A DNA stretch of 64,000 nucleotides, taken from NCBI RefSeq assembly GCF_035581365.1, contig NZ_CP141590.1:1364001-1428000 (forward strand), written 5' to 3'. Every line of letters starts with the position of its first letter. Position 1 is the stretch's first letter. Positions 42,077 to 51,126 of this stretch are shown here, piece after piece. The notes under the pieces were generated by a model. The model saw only the letters and a program-made list of their open reading frames with translations, did not search any database and was not told the DNA's origin. The DNA is from Tsuneonella sp. CC-YZS046. Lineage in GTDB: Bacteria; Pseudomonadota; Alphaproteobacteria; Sphingomonadales; Sphingomonadaceae. The position numbers and the translations under genes are program-made.

Positions 42077-43702
42077 TCAGGATTCCAGCCGATAGCCGGC
42101 GAACCGCGCGCGCAAATCCTTCTTGCTGATCTTCCCGGTGCCGGTGTGCGGTATCTCGTCGACGAACTCGACGGCATCGGGCAGCCACCATTTCGCCACC
42201 TTGTCCGCAAGAAAGCTGCGCAATTCGGCCTCGCAGACCGAACACTCGGGCTTTTTCACCACTACCAGAATCGGGCGCTCGTCCCATTTGGGATGCGGCA
42301 CCCCGATCGCCGCCGCTTCCGCCACCCCCGGATGAGCGACAGCGGCATTTTCCAGCTCGACCGAGCTGATCCATTCCCCGCCGGACTTGATTACATCCTT
42401 GGTCCGGTCGGTCAGCTGGACCGTGCCGTCGGGATGAATGACGGCGACGTCGCCGGTATCGAACCATTGGCCCGCCTCCTGCACGGAGTCCGTCTCGGCC
42501 TTGAAGTAGCGCTTGATGACCCACGGCCCGCGCACCTGCAGCGCGCCCGCAGATTTTCCGTCGCGCGGCAAGGTTCGGGCTGGATCGTCGAGATCGACCG
42601 CACGCACTTCGGTTCCGAACAAGGCGCGTCCCTGGCTGGCCTTGAGCCGGACGCGATCTTCAAAGCTCATCCTGTCCCAATCCGCAGGCTCATAGGTAGC
42701 GGTCGCGATCGGCGAGGTTTCGGTCATGCCCCAGGCGTGGGCCACTCTCACATCAGCGCGCATCAGCCGCTCGATCAGCGCGCGCGGCAGTGCCGAACCG
42801 CCCGACAGGGCCTGCCGGATCGGGGGCAGCTCCTCGCCCGCCGCGTCGAGACACTGGAACAGGCTCAGCCAGACGGTCGGCACGCCCGCCACATGGGTTG
42901 CCCCTTCCGCGCGCATCAGCCGGATCAGCCGCTCCGGCTCGTTCACCGCGCTGAACACCATCTTGGCCCCCATCGCCGCGCTGGCCCAGGGAAGCCCCCA
43001 ATTATTGGCATGGAACATCGGAACGACCGGCAGCACCACCGATCGCGCATCCATCGCCATCACCGCGGAAGAAGCCACCGCATAGGTATGCAGGATGGTG
43101 GAGCGGTGTTCATACAGCACTCCCTTGGGATGGCCGGTCGTCCCGCTGGTATAGCACAACATGCAGGGATCGCGCTCGCTACCCCGTTCCCACTCCGCCT
43201 CTCCCGTCTCGGCCCCGATCCACTCCTCGAACGACATGGGCTGCTCGCTGGCGGAGGGCGGCGGATCGCCTGCGGGATCGAAGCAGATGTAATGCTCGAT
43301 CGTTTTCCAGCGCGGGCGCATCCTGTCCACGATAGGCTGGAACGCCGCGTCGTAGATCAACACCCGGTCCTCGGCATGGTTGGCGATGTATTCGAGCTGA
43401 TCGTCGAACAGCCGAGGATTGAGAGTGTGAACGATCGCACCGGCGCCCGGCACGCCGAACCAGCAGACGAGATGGCGGCTGTGGTTCATCGCCAGGGTTG
43501 CGACCCGATCCCCGCTGCGGATGCCAAGCCGCCGCAAGGCCTGGACCAGCCGCAGGGCATCGCCGCGAATGCCGGCCCAATCGGTTCTGGTTTCCCTGCC
43601 GTCGGCCCAGGCGGTGACGATCTCGCGGCTGCCGTGTTCGCGCGCGGCATGCTCCAGCAAACCCGTGACGCGTAGCTCCCAGTCCTGCATAGCACCCAGC
43701 AT
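42077..43702 (-). CDS. Medium/long-chain fatty acid-CoA ligase
   Basis: A 541-residue ANL-superfamily acyl-CoA synthetase, closest in layout to AlkK/DmdB-type medium-chain ligases. Motifs are A3 [13 protein letters not shown]5 [11 protein letters not shown]7 [14 protein letters not shown] and A10 [12 protein letters not shown]. It activates free fatty acids for beta-oxidation or lipid synthesis. The ATG at 43702 has GGAG 6 nt upstream. It lies downstream of dnaE on the same strand but behind a 218-bp gap with a hairpin element and a 12-bp palindrome, so it likely has its own regulated promoter. Confidence 0.92.
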   Translation of the reverse strand: MLGAMQDWELRVTGLLEHAAREHGSREIVTAWADGRETRTDWAGIRGDALRLVQALRRLGIRSGDRVATLAMNHSRHLVCWFGVPGAGAIVHTLNPRLFDDQLEYIANHAEDRVLIYDAAFQPIVDRMRPRWKTIEHYICFDPAGDPPPSASEQPMSFEEWIGAETGEAEWERGSERDPCMLCYTSGTTGHPKGVLYEHRSTILHTYAVASSAVMAMDARSVVLPVVPMFHANNWGLPWASAAMGAKMVFSAVNEPERLIRLMRAEGATHVAGVPTVWLSLFQCLDAAGEELPPIRQALSGGSALPRALIERLMRADVRVAHAWGMTETSPIATATYEPADWDRMSFEDRVRLKASQGRALFGTEVRAVDLDDPARTLPRDGKSAGALQVRGPWVIKRYFKAETDSVQEAGQWFDTGDVAVIHPDGTVQLTDRTKDVIKSGGEWISSVELENAAVAHPGVAEAAAIGVPHPKWDERPILVVVKKPECSVCEAELRSFLADKVAKWWLPDAVEFVDEIPHTGTGKISKKDLRARFAGYRLES

Positions 43703-43799
43703 CGATGTCTCCCCAGTCCGCGACCGCCATCATGCGTATGTCGCGGATTCCCGCAAGCCAGGATCAATCAAACGAACAGGATCCGGCCCCCTGATATAA

Positions 43800-43811
43800 G
43801 CTTGTACAAGC
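43800..43811. promoter_or_regulatory. 12-bp perfect palindrome GCTTGTACAAGC (candidate operator)
   Basis: GCTTGTACAAGC is self-complementary and lies 98 bp upstream of the fatty acid-CoA ligase start. Its size and place fit an operator for a TetR- or GntR-type fatty-acid regulator. No such regulator gene is nearby, so this is a candidate only. Confidence 0.4.
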
Positions 43812-43826
43812 AGCGATTTTCCTAAA

Positions 43827-43870
43827 GCGATTTCGCAGCGAGTGGAATCCCTTGTTCACTCCGAAATCGC
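43827..43870. repeat. Interrupted inverted repeat after dnaE (REP-like or terminator)
   Basis: GCGATTTCG (43827-43835) pairs with CGAAATCGC (43862-43870). After a four-base bulge GAGTG (43840-43844) pairs with CACTC (43857-43861) around a 12-base loop. It begins about 50 nt after the dnaE stop on the minus strand and is followed there by TTTAGG. It could terminate dnaE transcripts or be one copy of a genome-wide palindromic repeat. Confidence 0.55.
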
Positions 43871-43920
43871 GGAAAAACAGGCAAATCCCGGACTCCGGTC
43901 CAGCAGGGAGCGAACCCAGC

Positions 43921-46900
43921 CTAGGCCACCAAGCGGAGATGTCCACTGGCCGGCTTGGCTCGCAACGACACATTGGCGATGCCCGGAACATCCTGCAAGC
44001 GTTCGGCCAGTTCCCCGTCAAGGCGAAAATTTTCACCCAGCCGCAGAAGCGGATTTTCCCCTGCTCCCGTGCGCAGGCGAGCCAGCACTTCCCCTCGGGA
44101 TTCCGGATCGGGCATCAGCATGGCGGCAAGGAGCGCCAATCCCTCCGCATCGGTGATCTCGAGGCTGAGTTGCATCTGCGCCGCGCTCTTGACCTCGGCG
44201 AGCGGGCGCGCGCCGCGAACCGTCACCCGAGGCGGCTCATCCGCGCTCGGGCTGTCCAGCTCCACATTGAGCAGGATGCAGGTGCCGTCCTTCGCCCATC
44301 GCACAAAGGATTCCACCAGGGATTCCTCGAAACATGCGGCGCTGAACTGCCCGGAACTGTCCGAGAAATCCGCCCGGACGAAATCCTTGCCCTTGCGGGT
44401 CTTGCCCCTGTTCACCCCTTCGACCATCGCAGCCATCACCGCCTGCTGCCGACCCCCGCCGGGAACTCCGCCCTGCATCAGGCTGTCATAGCTGCGCGCG
44501 CCGTTGGCCGAAGCGATGGCGCGGTATTGTTCCACGGGATGCGCGGTGAAATAGAACCCGAAATTTTCCCGTTCCGCCGCCATCCGCTCGGACCGCGACC
44601 ATTCGGCGGCCGACGCCAGGCGCATCGAAGGTTCGGCATGATCCTCGCCGCCGAACAGGCCCGCCTGGCCGCTCGATTTCTCTCTCGCCGCCGCATCCGC
44701 CACCGCCAGCAGCATGTCGGCATTGGCCAGGATCAGCGCGCGATTCGGCTCGATGCTGTCGAACGCGCCTGCTCCTGCCAGCCCTTCGAGCTGACGGCGG
44801 TTCATGGAGCCGGGCGGAAGCCGGCGGAACAGGTCTTCAAGGCTGGCAAAGCGGCCGTTGGCTTCCCGTTCCGCCACCAGCGCTTCCATGGCCTTCTCCC
44901 CAACATTGCGAATGCCGGCCAGAGCATAGCGCACCGCATATCCCTCGTCCGTCTGCTCGACCGTGAATTCGGCTTCCGACCGGTTTATGTCCGGCCCCGC
45001 GATTTCAACCGCCAGGGGCTTTTGCCGTCGCGCATCGTCGATGAAAACAGCCAGCTTTTCCGACTGATGCATGTCGAAGCACATCGAGGCGGCGTAGAAC
45101 TCTTCCGGATAATGGGTTTTCAGCCAAGCCGTCTGATAGGCCAGCAATGCATAGGCGGCGGCATGGCTCTTGTTGAAACCGTAGCCGGCGAACTTGTCGA
45201 TCAAGTCGAACAATTCGTTCGCCTTGGCCTTCTCGATTCCCGAAACTTCCTTGCAGCCTTCGACGAAGCGGGCGCGCTGGGCATCCATCTCGGCCTGGAT
45301 CTTCTTGCCCATGGCGCGGCGCAGCAGGTCCGCATCCCCAAGCGAATAGCCGGCAAGGATCTGCGCCGCCTGCATCACCTGTTCCTGATAGACGAAGATG
45401 CCGTAGGTTTCCGCCAGAATGCCTTCCAGCTTGGGATGCGGATATTCGATCGCCTCCAACCCGTTCTTGCGGCGTCCGAACAGTGGAATATTATCCATCG
45501 GACCGGGCCGGTAGAGCGAAACGAGCGCGATGATATCCGCGAAGTTGCTGGGCCTGACGGCGGCGAGAGTGCGCCGCATTCCTTCCGATTCCAGCTGGAA
45601 CACCCCCACGGTATTGCCGGACTGGAGCAATTCGTAAACCTGCGGGTCATCCCATGCGAGCTTGTCGAGATCGACCGTAATCCCCCGCCGGCCCAGCAGA
45701 TCCACCGCCTTGCGCAGCACCGACAGCGTCTTCAGCCCGAGGAAATCGAACTTCACCAGGCCCGAATCCTCGACATGCTTCATGTCGAACTGGGTCACCG
45801 GCATGTCGGACCGCGGATCGCGGTAGAGCGGGACAAGCTGCGCCAGCGGCCGGTCCCCGATCACCACGCCAGCGGCATGGGTCGAACTGTTTCGAGGCAG
45901 CCCTTCCAGTTGCATCGCCAGATCGACGAGCCGCTTCACCTCCCCATCGGTTTCATATTCCCGGCGGAACTCCGCGGCGCCATTCAATGCACGCGGCAAG
46001 GTCCATGGATCGGTCGGATGGTTCGGCACCATCTTGCAGAGCCGGTCGACCTGGCCATAGCTCATTTGCAGGATACGTCCGCAATCGCGCAGCACCGCCC
46101 GGGCCTTCAGCTTGCCGAAGGTGATGATCTGGGCGACGTGATCATGGCCATATTTGCGCTGGACGTAACGGATGACTTCGCCCCGCCGGGTTTCGCAGAA
46201 ATCAATATCGAAGTCCGGCATCGACACGCGCTCGGGATTCAGGAAGCGCTCGAACAGCAGGCCCAGCCTGATCGGATCGAGGTCGGTGATGGTCAGCGCC
46301 CATGCCACCACCGATCCGGCGCCCGAACCACGGCCAGGGCCGACCGGAATACCCTGTTCCTTGGCCCATTTGATGAAGTCGGCAACGATCAGGAAGTAAC
46401 CGCCGAAGCCCATGCGGTTTATGATCTCGATCTCGAAATCGAGACGATCTTCGTAAGCCTTGCGCTCCTCGGGCGACAGTTCGCCATAAGGCTCGAGCCT
46501 TTTCGCAAGTCCGGCCCGGGCGTCTTCCGCCATCATCCGCGCTTCGCCATCCTTGTCCCCGGCCAGGCTGGGCAGGATGGGCTTGCGTTTCGGCGGAGCA
46601 AAGGCGCAACGCTGGGCGACAACCAGCGTATTGGCGAGCGCCTCCGGCAAATCCGGGAACAGCTCGGCCATCATCGGCGCGGATTTGACGAAGGAATTGG
46701 AGCTGGACCGGGGGCGGTCCACAGCATCCACATGGGTGGAATGAGCGATGCACAGCATCGCGTCATGCGCCGCCGTGAAATGAGGGTCGGCGTAATTCGC
46801 AGGGTTGCTGGCCACCAGCGGCAACCCCCGCTCGTAGGCAAGCGCGATCAGCCCATCTTCGGCCGCCTCCTCAACCGGATCGTTGCGGCGGGCGATCTCG

Positions 46901-47409
46901 ATATAGAGCCGCCCGGGAAACAGGGTTTCCAGCCTTTCCGCATAGGCGAGCGCCGCCCGGTCCTGACCCTCCGCGAAGAGCCGGGCCAAGGCCCCCTCGC
47001 CCGCGCCGGTCAAGGCGATCAGCCCGTCTGTCCTGCCTTCGAGATCGGCGAGCAGGACGTGCGGCTCTTCATGCAGCGGGCGATCGAGATGCGCGCGGCT
47101 CACCAGATGGCACAGATTGTTCCAGCCATCCTCGTCCTTGGCGTAGAGCGGCAGGAAATCGATCCGACTGCCTGCGTCCCCCTCACCCGTCGCGACGCCT
47201 AGCAATGCCCCCACGATCGGCTGGATGCCCTGGTCGCGGCAGGCAGCCGCGAAGGCAACCGACCCGTAAAGGCCGTTCCGGTCGCAAATCGCGATGGCGG
47301 GAAAGCTCCGCTCCTTCGCCAGCTTGGCGATTGCCTTGGGATCGATCGCGCCTTCCAGCATCGAATAGGAAGACAGGAGCCGAAGCGGGACAAAGGGCGC
47401 ATATGCCAT
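43921..47409 (-). CDS. dnaE: DNA polymerase III alpha subunit
   Basis: Catalytic subunit of the replicative polymerase; 1162 residues, full length. From the N-terminus it has a PHP domain, the C-family palm with catalytic aspartates in PDFDIDFCETRRGEV (about residue 398), the finger segments with YQEQVMQAAQILAGYSLGDA, a helix-hairpin-helix and an OB domain with FVRADFSDSSGQF. The PHP domain opens FVPLRLLSSYSML where metal-binding members have H-x-H-S, so its metal site looks lost; proofreading would then depend on a separate epsilon exonuclease. The ATG at 47409 opens the conserved N-terminus. Divergent from the Yip1 gene. Confidence 0.97.
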   Translation of the reverse strand: MAYAPFVPLRLLSSYSMLEGAIDPKAIAKLAKERSFPAIAICDRNGLYGSVAFAAACRDQGIQPIVGALLGVATGEGDAGSRIDFLPLYAKDEDGWNNLCHLVSRAHLDRPLHEEPHVLLADLEGRTDGLIALTGAGEGALARLFAEGQDRAALAYAERLETLFPGRLYIEIARRNDPVEEAAEDGLIALAYERGLPLVASNPANYADPHFTAAHDAMLCIAHSTHVDAVDRPRSSSNSFVKSAPMMAELFPDLPEALANTLVVAQRCAFAPPKRKPILPSLAGDKDGEARMMAEDARAGLAKRLEPYGELSPEERKAYEDRLDFEIEIINRMGFGGYFLIVADFIKWAKEQGIPVGPGRGSGAGSVVAWALTITDLDPIRLGLLFERFLNPERVSMPDFDIDFCETRRGEVIRYVQRKYGHDHVAQIITFGKLKARAVLRDCGRILQMSYGQVDRLCKMVPNHPTDPWTLPRALNGAAEFRREYETDGEVKRLVDLAMQLEGLPRNSSTHAAGVVIGDRPLAQLVPLYRDPRSDMPVTQFDMKHVEDSGLVKFDFLGLKTLSVLRKAVDLLGRRGITVDLDKLAWDDPQVYELLQSGNTVGVFQLESEGMRRTLAAVRPSNFADIIALVSLYRPGPMDNIPLFGRRKNGLEAIEYPHPKLEGILAETYGIFVYQEQVMQAAQILAGYSLGDADLLRRAMGKKIQAEMDAQRARFVEGCKEVSGIEKAKANELFDLIDKFAGYGFNKSHAAAYALLAYQTAWLKTHYPEEFYAASMCFDMHQSEKLAVFIDDARRQKPLAVEIAGPDINRSEAEFTVEQTDEGYAVRYALAGIRNVGEKAMEALVAEREANGRFASLEDLFRRLPPGSMNRRQLEGLAGAGAFDSIEPNRALILANADMLLAVADAAAREKSSGQAGLFGGEDHAEPSMRLASAAEWSRSERMAAERENFGFYFTAHPVEQYRAIASANGARSYDSLMQGGVPGGGRQQAVMAAMVEGVNRGKTRKGKDFVRADFSDSSGQFSAACFEESLVESFVRWAKDGTCILLNVELDSPSADEPPRVTVRGARPLAEVKSAAQMQLSLEITDAEGLALLAAMLMPDPESRGEVLARLRTGAGENPLLRLGENFRLDGELAERLQDVPGIANVSLRAKPASGHLRLVA

Positions 47410-47543
47410 GCTGCGAAATAATAAGATTAACGCCGTCCGATCAAGCCATCCGCCGCTTCCTATTGGGGATAAGACCGTCTTACTCCTTGAATAATCCGCA
47501 GATTATGATTTCATCCGGGAAACACGCAGGATGGGGATTAGAA

Positions 47544-48716
47544 ATGTCGGAAGAGCCGGTATCCACGAACTCTGCGCATGGCCTGGTTGATCGGGCCAAG
47601 GCCATCATCATGAAGCCCGCTGAAGAATGGCCGGTGATCGAGGCGGAACCCGCCACGGTCGGCGACATCCTCACCAAATATGCCATTCCGCTGGCGGCGA
47701 TCACGCCTGTTGCCAGCTTCATCGGCGGGCAGGTTTTCGGATATGGCGCCTTCGGCCTCAGCTATCGCCCCAGTCTCGTCGGCGCGCTCGGCACGGCGGT
47801 CATCCAATTCGTCATGGCGCTCGTCTCGCTTTTCCTGCTGAGCTTCATCGCCAATTTCCTGGCGCCCAAGTTCGGCGGAACGGAAGACAAGCTCCGCGCC
47901 TTCAAACTTGTCGCCTACAGCCTCACCGCAAGTTGGGTCGCCGGAATCTTCGGCCTCATCCCCGCCATCGGCTTCCTCGCCATTCTCGGGCTTTACAGCA
48001 TCTACCTGTTCTACACCGGCGCCACGCCGCTGATGAAGGTCCCGCAGGACAAGGCAGGCGGCTACACCGCGGTCACGGTTCTGGCGACCGTGCTGATCTA
48101 TCTGGCGGCCATGGCGATCACCGGCGCGCTCACGGCCATGTTCGTGGGCAATCCTCTTAGGGACGTGACCTACAGCAGCGACGACGGCGACTTGTCCGGC
48201 AGCGTGAACGTGCCCGGAGTGGGGACTATCGACATCGGCAAGATGGAACAGGCCGCGAAACGCATGGAAGATCAGGCCAGCGGCAAGGTCAAGCCGGTCG
48301 AGGCCGCGTCATTGCAGGCGCTTCTGCCGGCATCCATCGGCAATTATGCGCGCACCGCGCAGCAAAGCACCGCGGCCGGCGGAATGGGCAATGTCGAAGG
48401 CACCTATGAAAGCGGCGACAATCGGTTCGATCTTCGGATAACCGACACCAACGCGCTTGGCGCACTGGCGGGAATGGGCGTTGCGATGGGCGTGGAGCAA
48501 TCCCGGCAGGATGCCGAAGGTTACGAGAAGACGGGCGTCGTCGACGGCCGGATGCAGACCGAAAAATGGAACAATTCAGGCAATCGCGGCACCTTCGGCG
48601 TGATGATCGGCGAGCGCTTCATGGTCGAAGCGGAAGGAACGGTGCCCAATATCGATGTGCTCAAGGCGGCGGTTGCGTCGGTCAACGAGGGAAGCCTCGC
48701 CGCCCTGGCGAAGTGA
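47544..48716 (+). CDS. Yip1-family integral membrane protein
   Basis: A 390-residue membrane protein. After the short N-terminal segment VDRAKAIIMKPAEEWPVIEAE, five hydrophobic spans (about residues 45-220) make up a YIP1 domain. The C-terminal half is soluble, with Gly-rich segments (GGMGNVEGTYESGDNRFDLRI, LGALAGMGVAMGVEQ). Function in bacteria is unknown. The ATG at 47544 was chosen because it opens the conserved N-terminus; the frame is open far upstream, but that part overlaps dnaE and reads as non-coding. It stands alone on the plus strand between dnaE and the lolCD group. Confidence 0.82.
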   Translation: MSEEPVSTNSAHGLVDRAKAIIMKPAEEWPVIEAEPATVGDILTKYAIPLAAITPVASFIGGQVFGYGAFGLSYRPSLVGALGTAVIQFVMALVSLFLLSFIANFLAPKFGGTEDKLRAFKLVAYSLTASWVAGIFGLIPAIGFLAILGLYSIYLFYTGATPLMKVPQDKAGGYTAVTVLATVLIYLAAMAITGALTAMFVGNPLRDVTYSSDDGDLSGSVNVPGVGTIDIGKMEQAAKRMEDQASGKVKPVEAASLQALLPASIGNYARTAQQSTAAGGMGNVEGTYESGDNRFDLRITDTNALGALAGMGVAMGVEQSRQDAEGYEKTGVVDGRMQTEKWNNSGNRGTFGVMIGERFMVEAEGTVPNIDVLKAAVASVNEGSLAALAK

Positions 48717-48723
48717 TCACCAA

Positions 48724-48996
48724 TTAACGAGGGTAATCGCTCCGCGCCGCCAGGGCGTATATCTCGCCTGTATCGAGACGGTGGTCGCCCGATTTTTCAA
48801 TGACGTAGTCGCCTCTCTCGCTTTCCGGCAAATTCATCACGAAGCGAACCAGTTCGCCGAGCGTTCCGCCCCGCAGCGCCTTCATTCCGTGCAGCACCCC
48901 CTCTCCATCGCCTTTGCTGTGCAGGGTCGCATGATCGTTCCAGTTGATGCCGACAGGCACATGGCTGGCATTCGAGACGGCGGGATGGTCTGTCAT
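48724..48996 (-). CDS. Small conserved-looking protein of unknown function
   Basis: A 90-residue soluble protein with no signal peptide or membrane span. It is mildly acidic and His-rich near the start (GINWNDHATLHSKGDGEGVLHG), with a central helix (GTLGELVRFVMNLPESER). No domain is recognised. It lies 44 nt downstream of lolD on the same strand, so it is probably the last gene of the lolC-lolD operon. Its stop is 7 nt from that of the convergent Yip1 gene. Confidence 0.6.
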   Translation of the reverse strand: MTDHPAVSNASHVPVGINWNDHATLHSKGDGEGVLHGMKALRGGTLGELVRFVMNLPESERGDYVIEKSGDHRLDTGEIYALAARSDYPR

Positions 48997-49040
48997 GGCA
49001 AAAGAACGCCTTGCCGTGGCGTTCGTTCCTGCCTTGCCGG

Positions 49041-49721
49041 CTATTCGAGCAGGCCTTCATGCAGGCGGACCACCCGATCCATGGATCGGGCCAATCGTTC
49101 ATTATGCGTGGCCACCAGCGCAGCGCTTCCTTCCCCGCGCACCAGCTTGAGGAATTGTTGAAGCACCTTATCGGCGGTCACTTCATCCAAATTGCCGGTA
49201 GGTTCGTCCGCCAGCACCAGTTCCGGGCGATTGGCGAGAGCGCGAGCGACGGCAACGCGCTGCTGCTCCCCTCCGGAAAGCTGGCTCGGCCGGTGGTCCA
49301 GCCTCTGGCCCAGCCCGAGCGCATCCAGCAGTTCCCGCGCCCTCTCCTCCGCCTGCGAACGGCTGCGTCCGGCAATCAGCTGAGGCAGAACGACATTTTC
49401 CTCGGCCGTGAAATCGGGCAGCAGATGATGGAACTGGTAGACGAAGCCCAGATGATCCCGGCGCAAGGCCGTGCGGTCGTCCCCGGAAAGCGTGCTGGCA
49501 TCGGTGCCCGCGAGCTCGATCCGGCCGCCGAACCCTCCCTCGAGCAGGCCGACCGCCTGGAGCAAGGTGGATTTCCCCGCCCCCGAAGGCCCCAGCAGGG
49601 CAACGATCTCGCCCGGGCGGATGGCAAGGTCCACTCCCCGCAGGACATCGATCCGCACGCCGCCTTGCTCGAAGCTGCGGGTCAACTGCGTAAGCCGCAC
49701 GACCGGATCATGATTATTCAT
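49041..49721 (-). CDS. lolD: Lipoprotein-releasing system ATP-binding protein
   Basis: ABC ATPase of the LolCDE complex that extracts lipoproteins from the inner membrane for transfer to LolA. The 226-residue protein has Walker [11 protein letters not shown], the Q-loop in [16 protein letters not shown] (the LolD-typical segment), signature LSGGEQQ, Walker [13 protein letters not shown] and the switch His in VATHNE. The ATG at 49721 overlaps the lolC stop by 8 nt, so the two are coupled. Confidence 0.95.
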   Translation of the reverse strand: MNNHDPVVRLTQLTRSFEQGGVRIDVLRGVDLAIRPGEIVALLGPSGAGKSTLLQAVGLLEGGFGGRIELAGTDASTLSGDDRTALRRDHLGFVYQFHHLLPDFTAEENVVLPQLIAGRSRSQAEERARELLDALGLGQRLDHRPSQLSGGEQQRVAVARALANRPELVLADEPTGNLDEVTADKVLQQFLKLVRGEGSAALVATHNERLARSMDRVVRLHEGLLE

Positions 49722-50955
49722 AGCGCAGCACCTGCACGGGATCGGTGCCGGCCGCCTTGAGCGCCGGGTAGAGGGTCGCCAGGAAGCTGAAGACAAGCGC
49801 CATGACCGATATGACCGTCACTTCGGCGGGGTCGGTCCGGCTCGGCAATTCCGTAAGGAAGCGAATGGACGGGTCCCACAAATTCTGGCCCGTGATAATC
49901 TCCACCACCCGCACGATCGGCTGCCGGAAATACAGAAACACAAAGCCGAGCATCAGCCCGGCCACTGTGCCGAGAGCGCCGATGATGAAGCCGGTGGTGA
50001 CGAAGATCTTGAGAAGCGAGCGCCGCGTGGCGCCCATTGTGCGCAGGATGGCGATATCGCGCGTCTTGGCGCGCACCAGCATGATGAGCGAGGACAGGAT
50101 GTTGAACACGGCCACCAGTACGATGATCGACAGCACGACGAACATCGCCACCCGCTCTACCGCCAGGGCTTCGAACAGGCTGGCATTGATCGTTTTCCAG
50201 TCCTGAATGACGGCCTGCCCGGCGAGCTTCCGGCCGAGCGGAGCGAGGATTTCGGCCACCTTGTCGGGATTGACGGTCTTCACCTCGATCATCCCGATGG
50301 TGTCCCCGGTCAACAGCAGGGTCTGCGCGTCGCGCATCGGCATGACCACGAAGGCCTGATCGTAATCGTAAACGCCGATCTCGAAGATGGCGGCCACGGT
50401 GTAGCCGATCTGGCGAGGAACCGTGCCGAAGGGAGTCGAGCGCCCCTGCGGGTTTATCACCGTGATCACGTCCCCCACCCGCGCGCCGAGATTTTCCGCC
50501 AGGCGGGCGCCGATGGCGACATTCCCAGCGCCCGGCTTGAGCGGCACCAGGCTGCCCTGCACCATTTGCGGTTCGAGCCTTCGGATGTCCTGCGAGGTGT
50601 TGCCACGCACCAGGATCGCTTCGACCCGGCCATTGAAACTGGCCAGAAGCGGCTGCTCTATCAGCGGAGATGCCCGCACCACTCCCGGGGTCGAGCGGAC
50701 TTCCTTCAACACGCCCTGCCAGTTATCCAGACGCCCGCCATAGGCCTGAATGATGGCATGGCCGTTCAGGCCCACGATCTTGTCCAGCAGTTCGGCGCGA
50801 AAACCGTTCATCACGCTCATGACGATCACCAGGGCCGCGACGCCGAGCATGACCGCGGCCAGGCTGATGCCCGCCACGAGAGCGATGAATGCCTCGCCGC
50901 GCCCGGGCAGCATGTAACGCTTGGCAATGGTCCATTCGAAGGGGGAAAGGATCAA
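49714..50955 (-). CDS. lolC: Lipoprotein-releasing system permease
   Basis: Inner-membrane FtsX-like permease of the Lol system; 413 residues. One membrane span is near residue 25-50 ([20 protein letters not shown]) and three are in the C-terminal third, with a large periplasmic domain between. Since only one permease gene is present, it may form a homodimer (LolF-like) rather than a LolC/LolE pair. The start is an uncommon TTG at 50955; it is preferred because [22 protein letters not shown] is the conserved N-terminus. No strong ribosome-binding site precedes it. Divergent from purF. Confidence 0.93.
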   Translation of the reverse strand: MILSPFEWTIAKRYMLPGRGEAFIALVAGISLAAVMLGVAALVIVMSVMNGFRAELLDKIVGLNGHAIIQAYGGRLDNWQGVLKEVRSTPGVVRASPLIEQPLLASFNGRVEAILVRGNTSQDIRRLEPQMVQGSLVPLKPGAGNVAIGARLAENLGARVGDVITVINPQGRSTPFGTVPRQIGYTVAAIFEIGVYDYDQAFVVMPMRDAQTLLLTGDTIGMIEVKTVNPDKVAEILAPLGRKLAGQAVIQDWKTINASLFEALAVERVAMFVVLSIIVLVAVFNILSSLIMLVRAKTRDIAILRTMGATRRSLLKIFVTTGFIIGALGTVAGLMLGFVFLYFRQPIVRVVEIITGQNLWDPSIRFLTELPSRTDPAEVTVISVMALVFSFLATLYPALKAAGTDPVQVLRYE

Positions 50956-51126
50956 GGGACAACTTTTCGCATGCGGTTTGGTCGTCGCGAGGTCTAGGGG
51001 CCGGAGCCTCCATAGGCAACACGCTTTATCCCTTGTTGGAGCCGCTCTCGAATCCTACCTTGTAATCCGGCTGCAATATCGCCATTGCGAAATCGAGAGC
51101 GGGCAATCTGCGAGCCTTCCAGGACC

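Noticed and set aside
43852-47202. Plus-strand open frame of about 1116 codons opposite dnaE
   Set aside because: DnaE is certain on the minus strand with all catalytic motifs; the plus-strand translation has no protein-like features.
47205-47543. N-terminal extension of the Yip1-family protein
   Set aside because: The extension overlaps dnaE and reads as Arg/Pro-rich non-coding sequence; the conserved protein begins at 47544.
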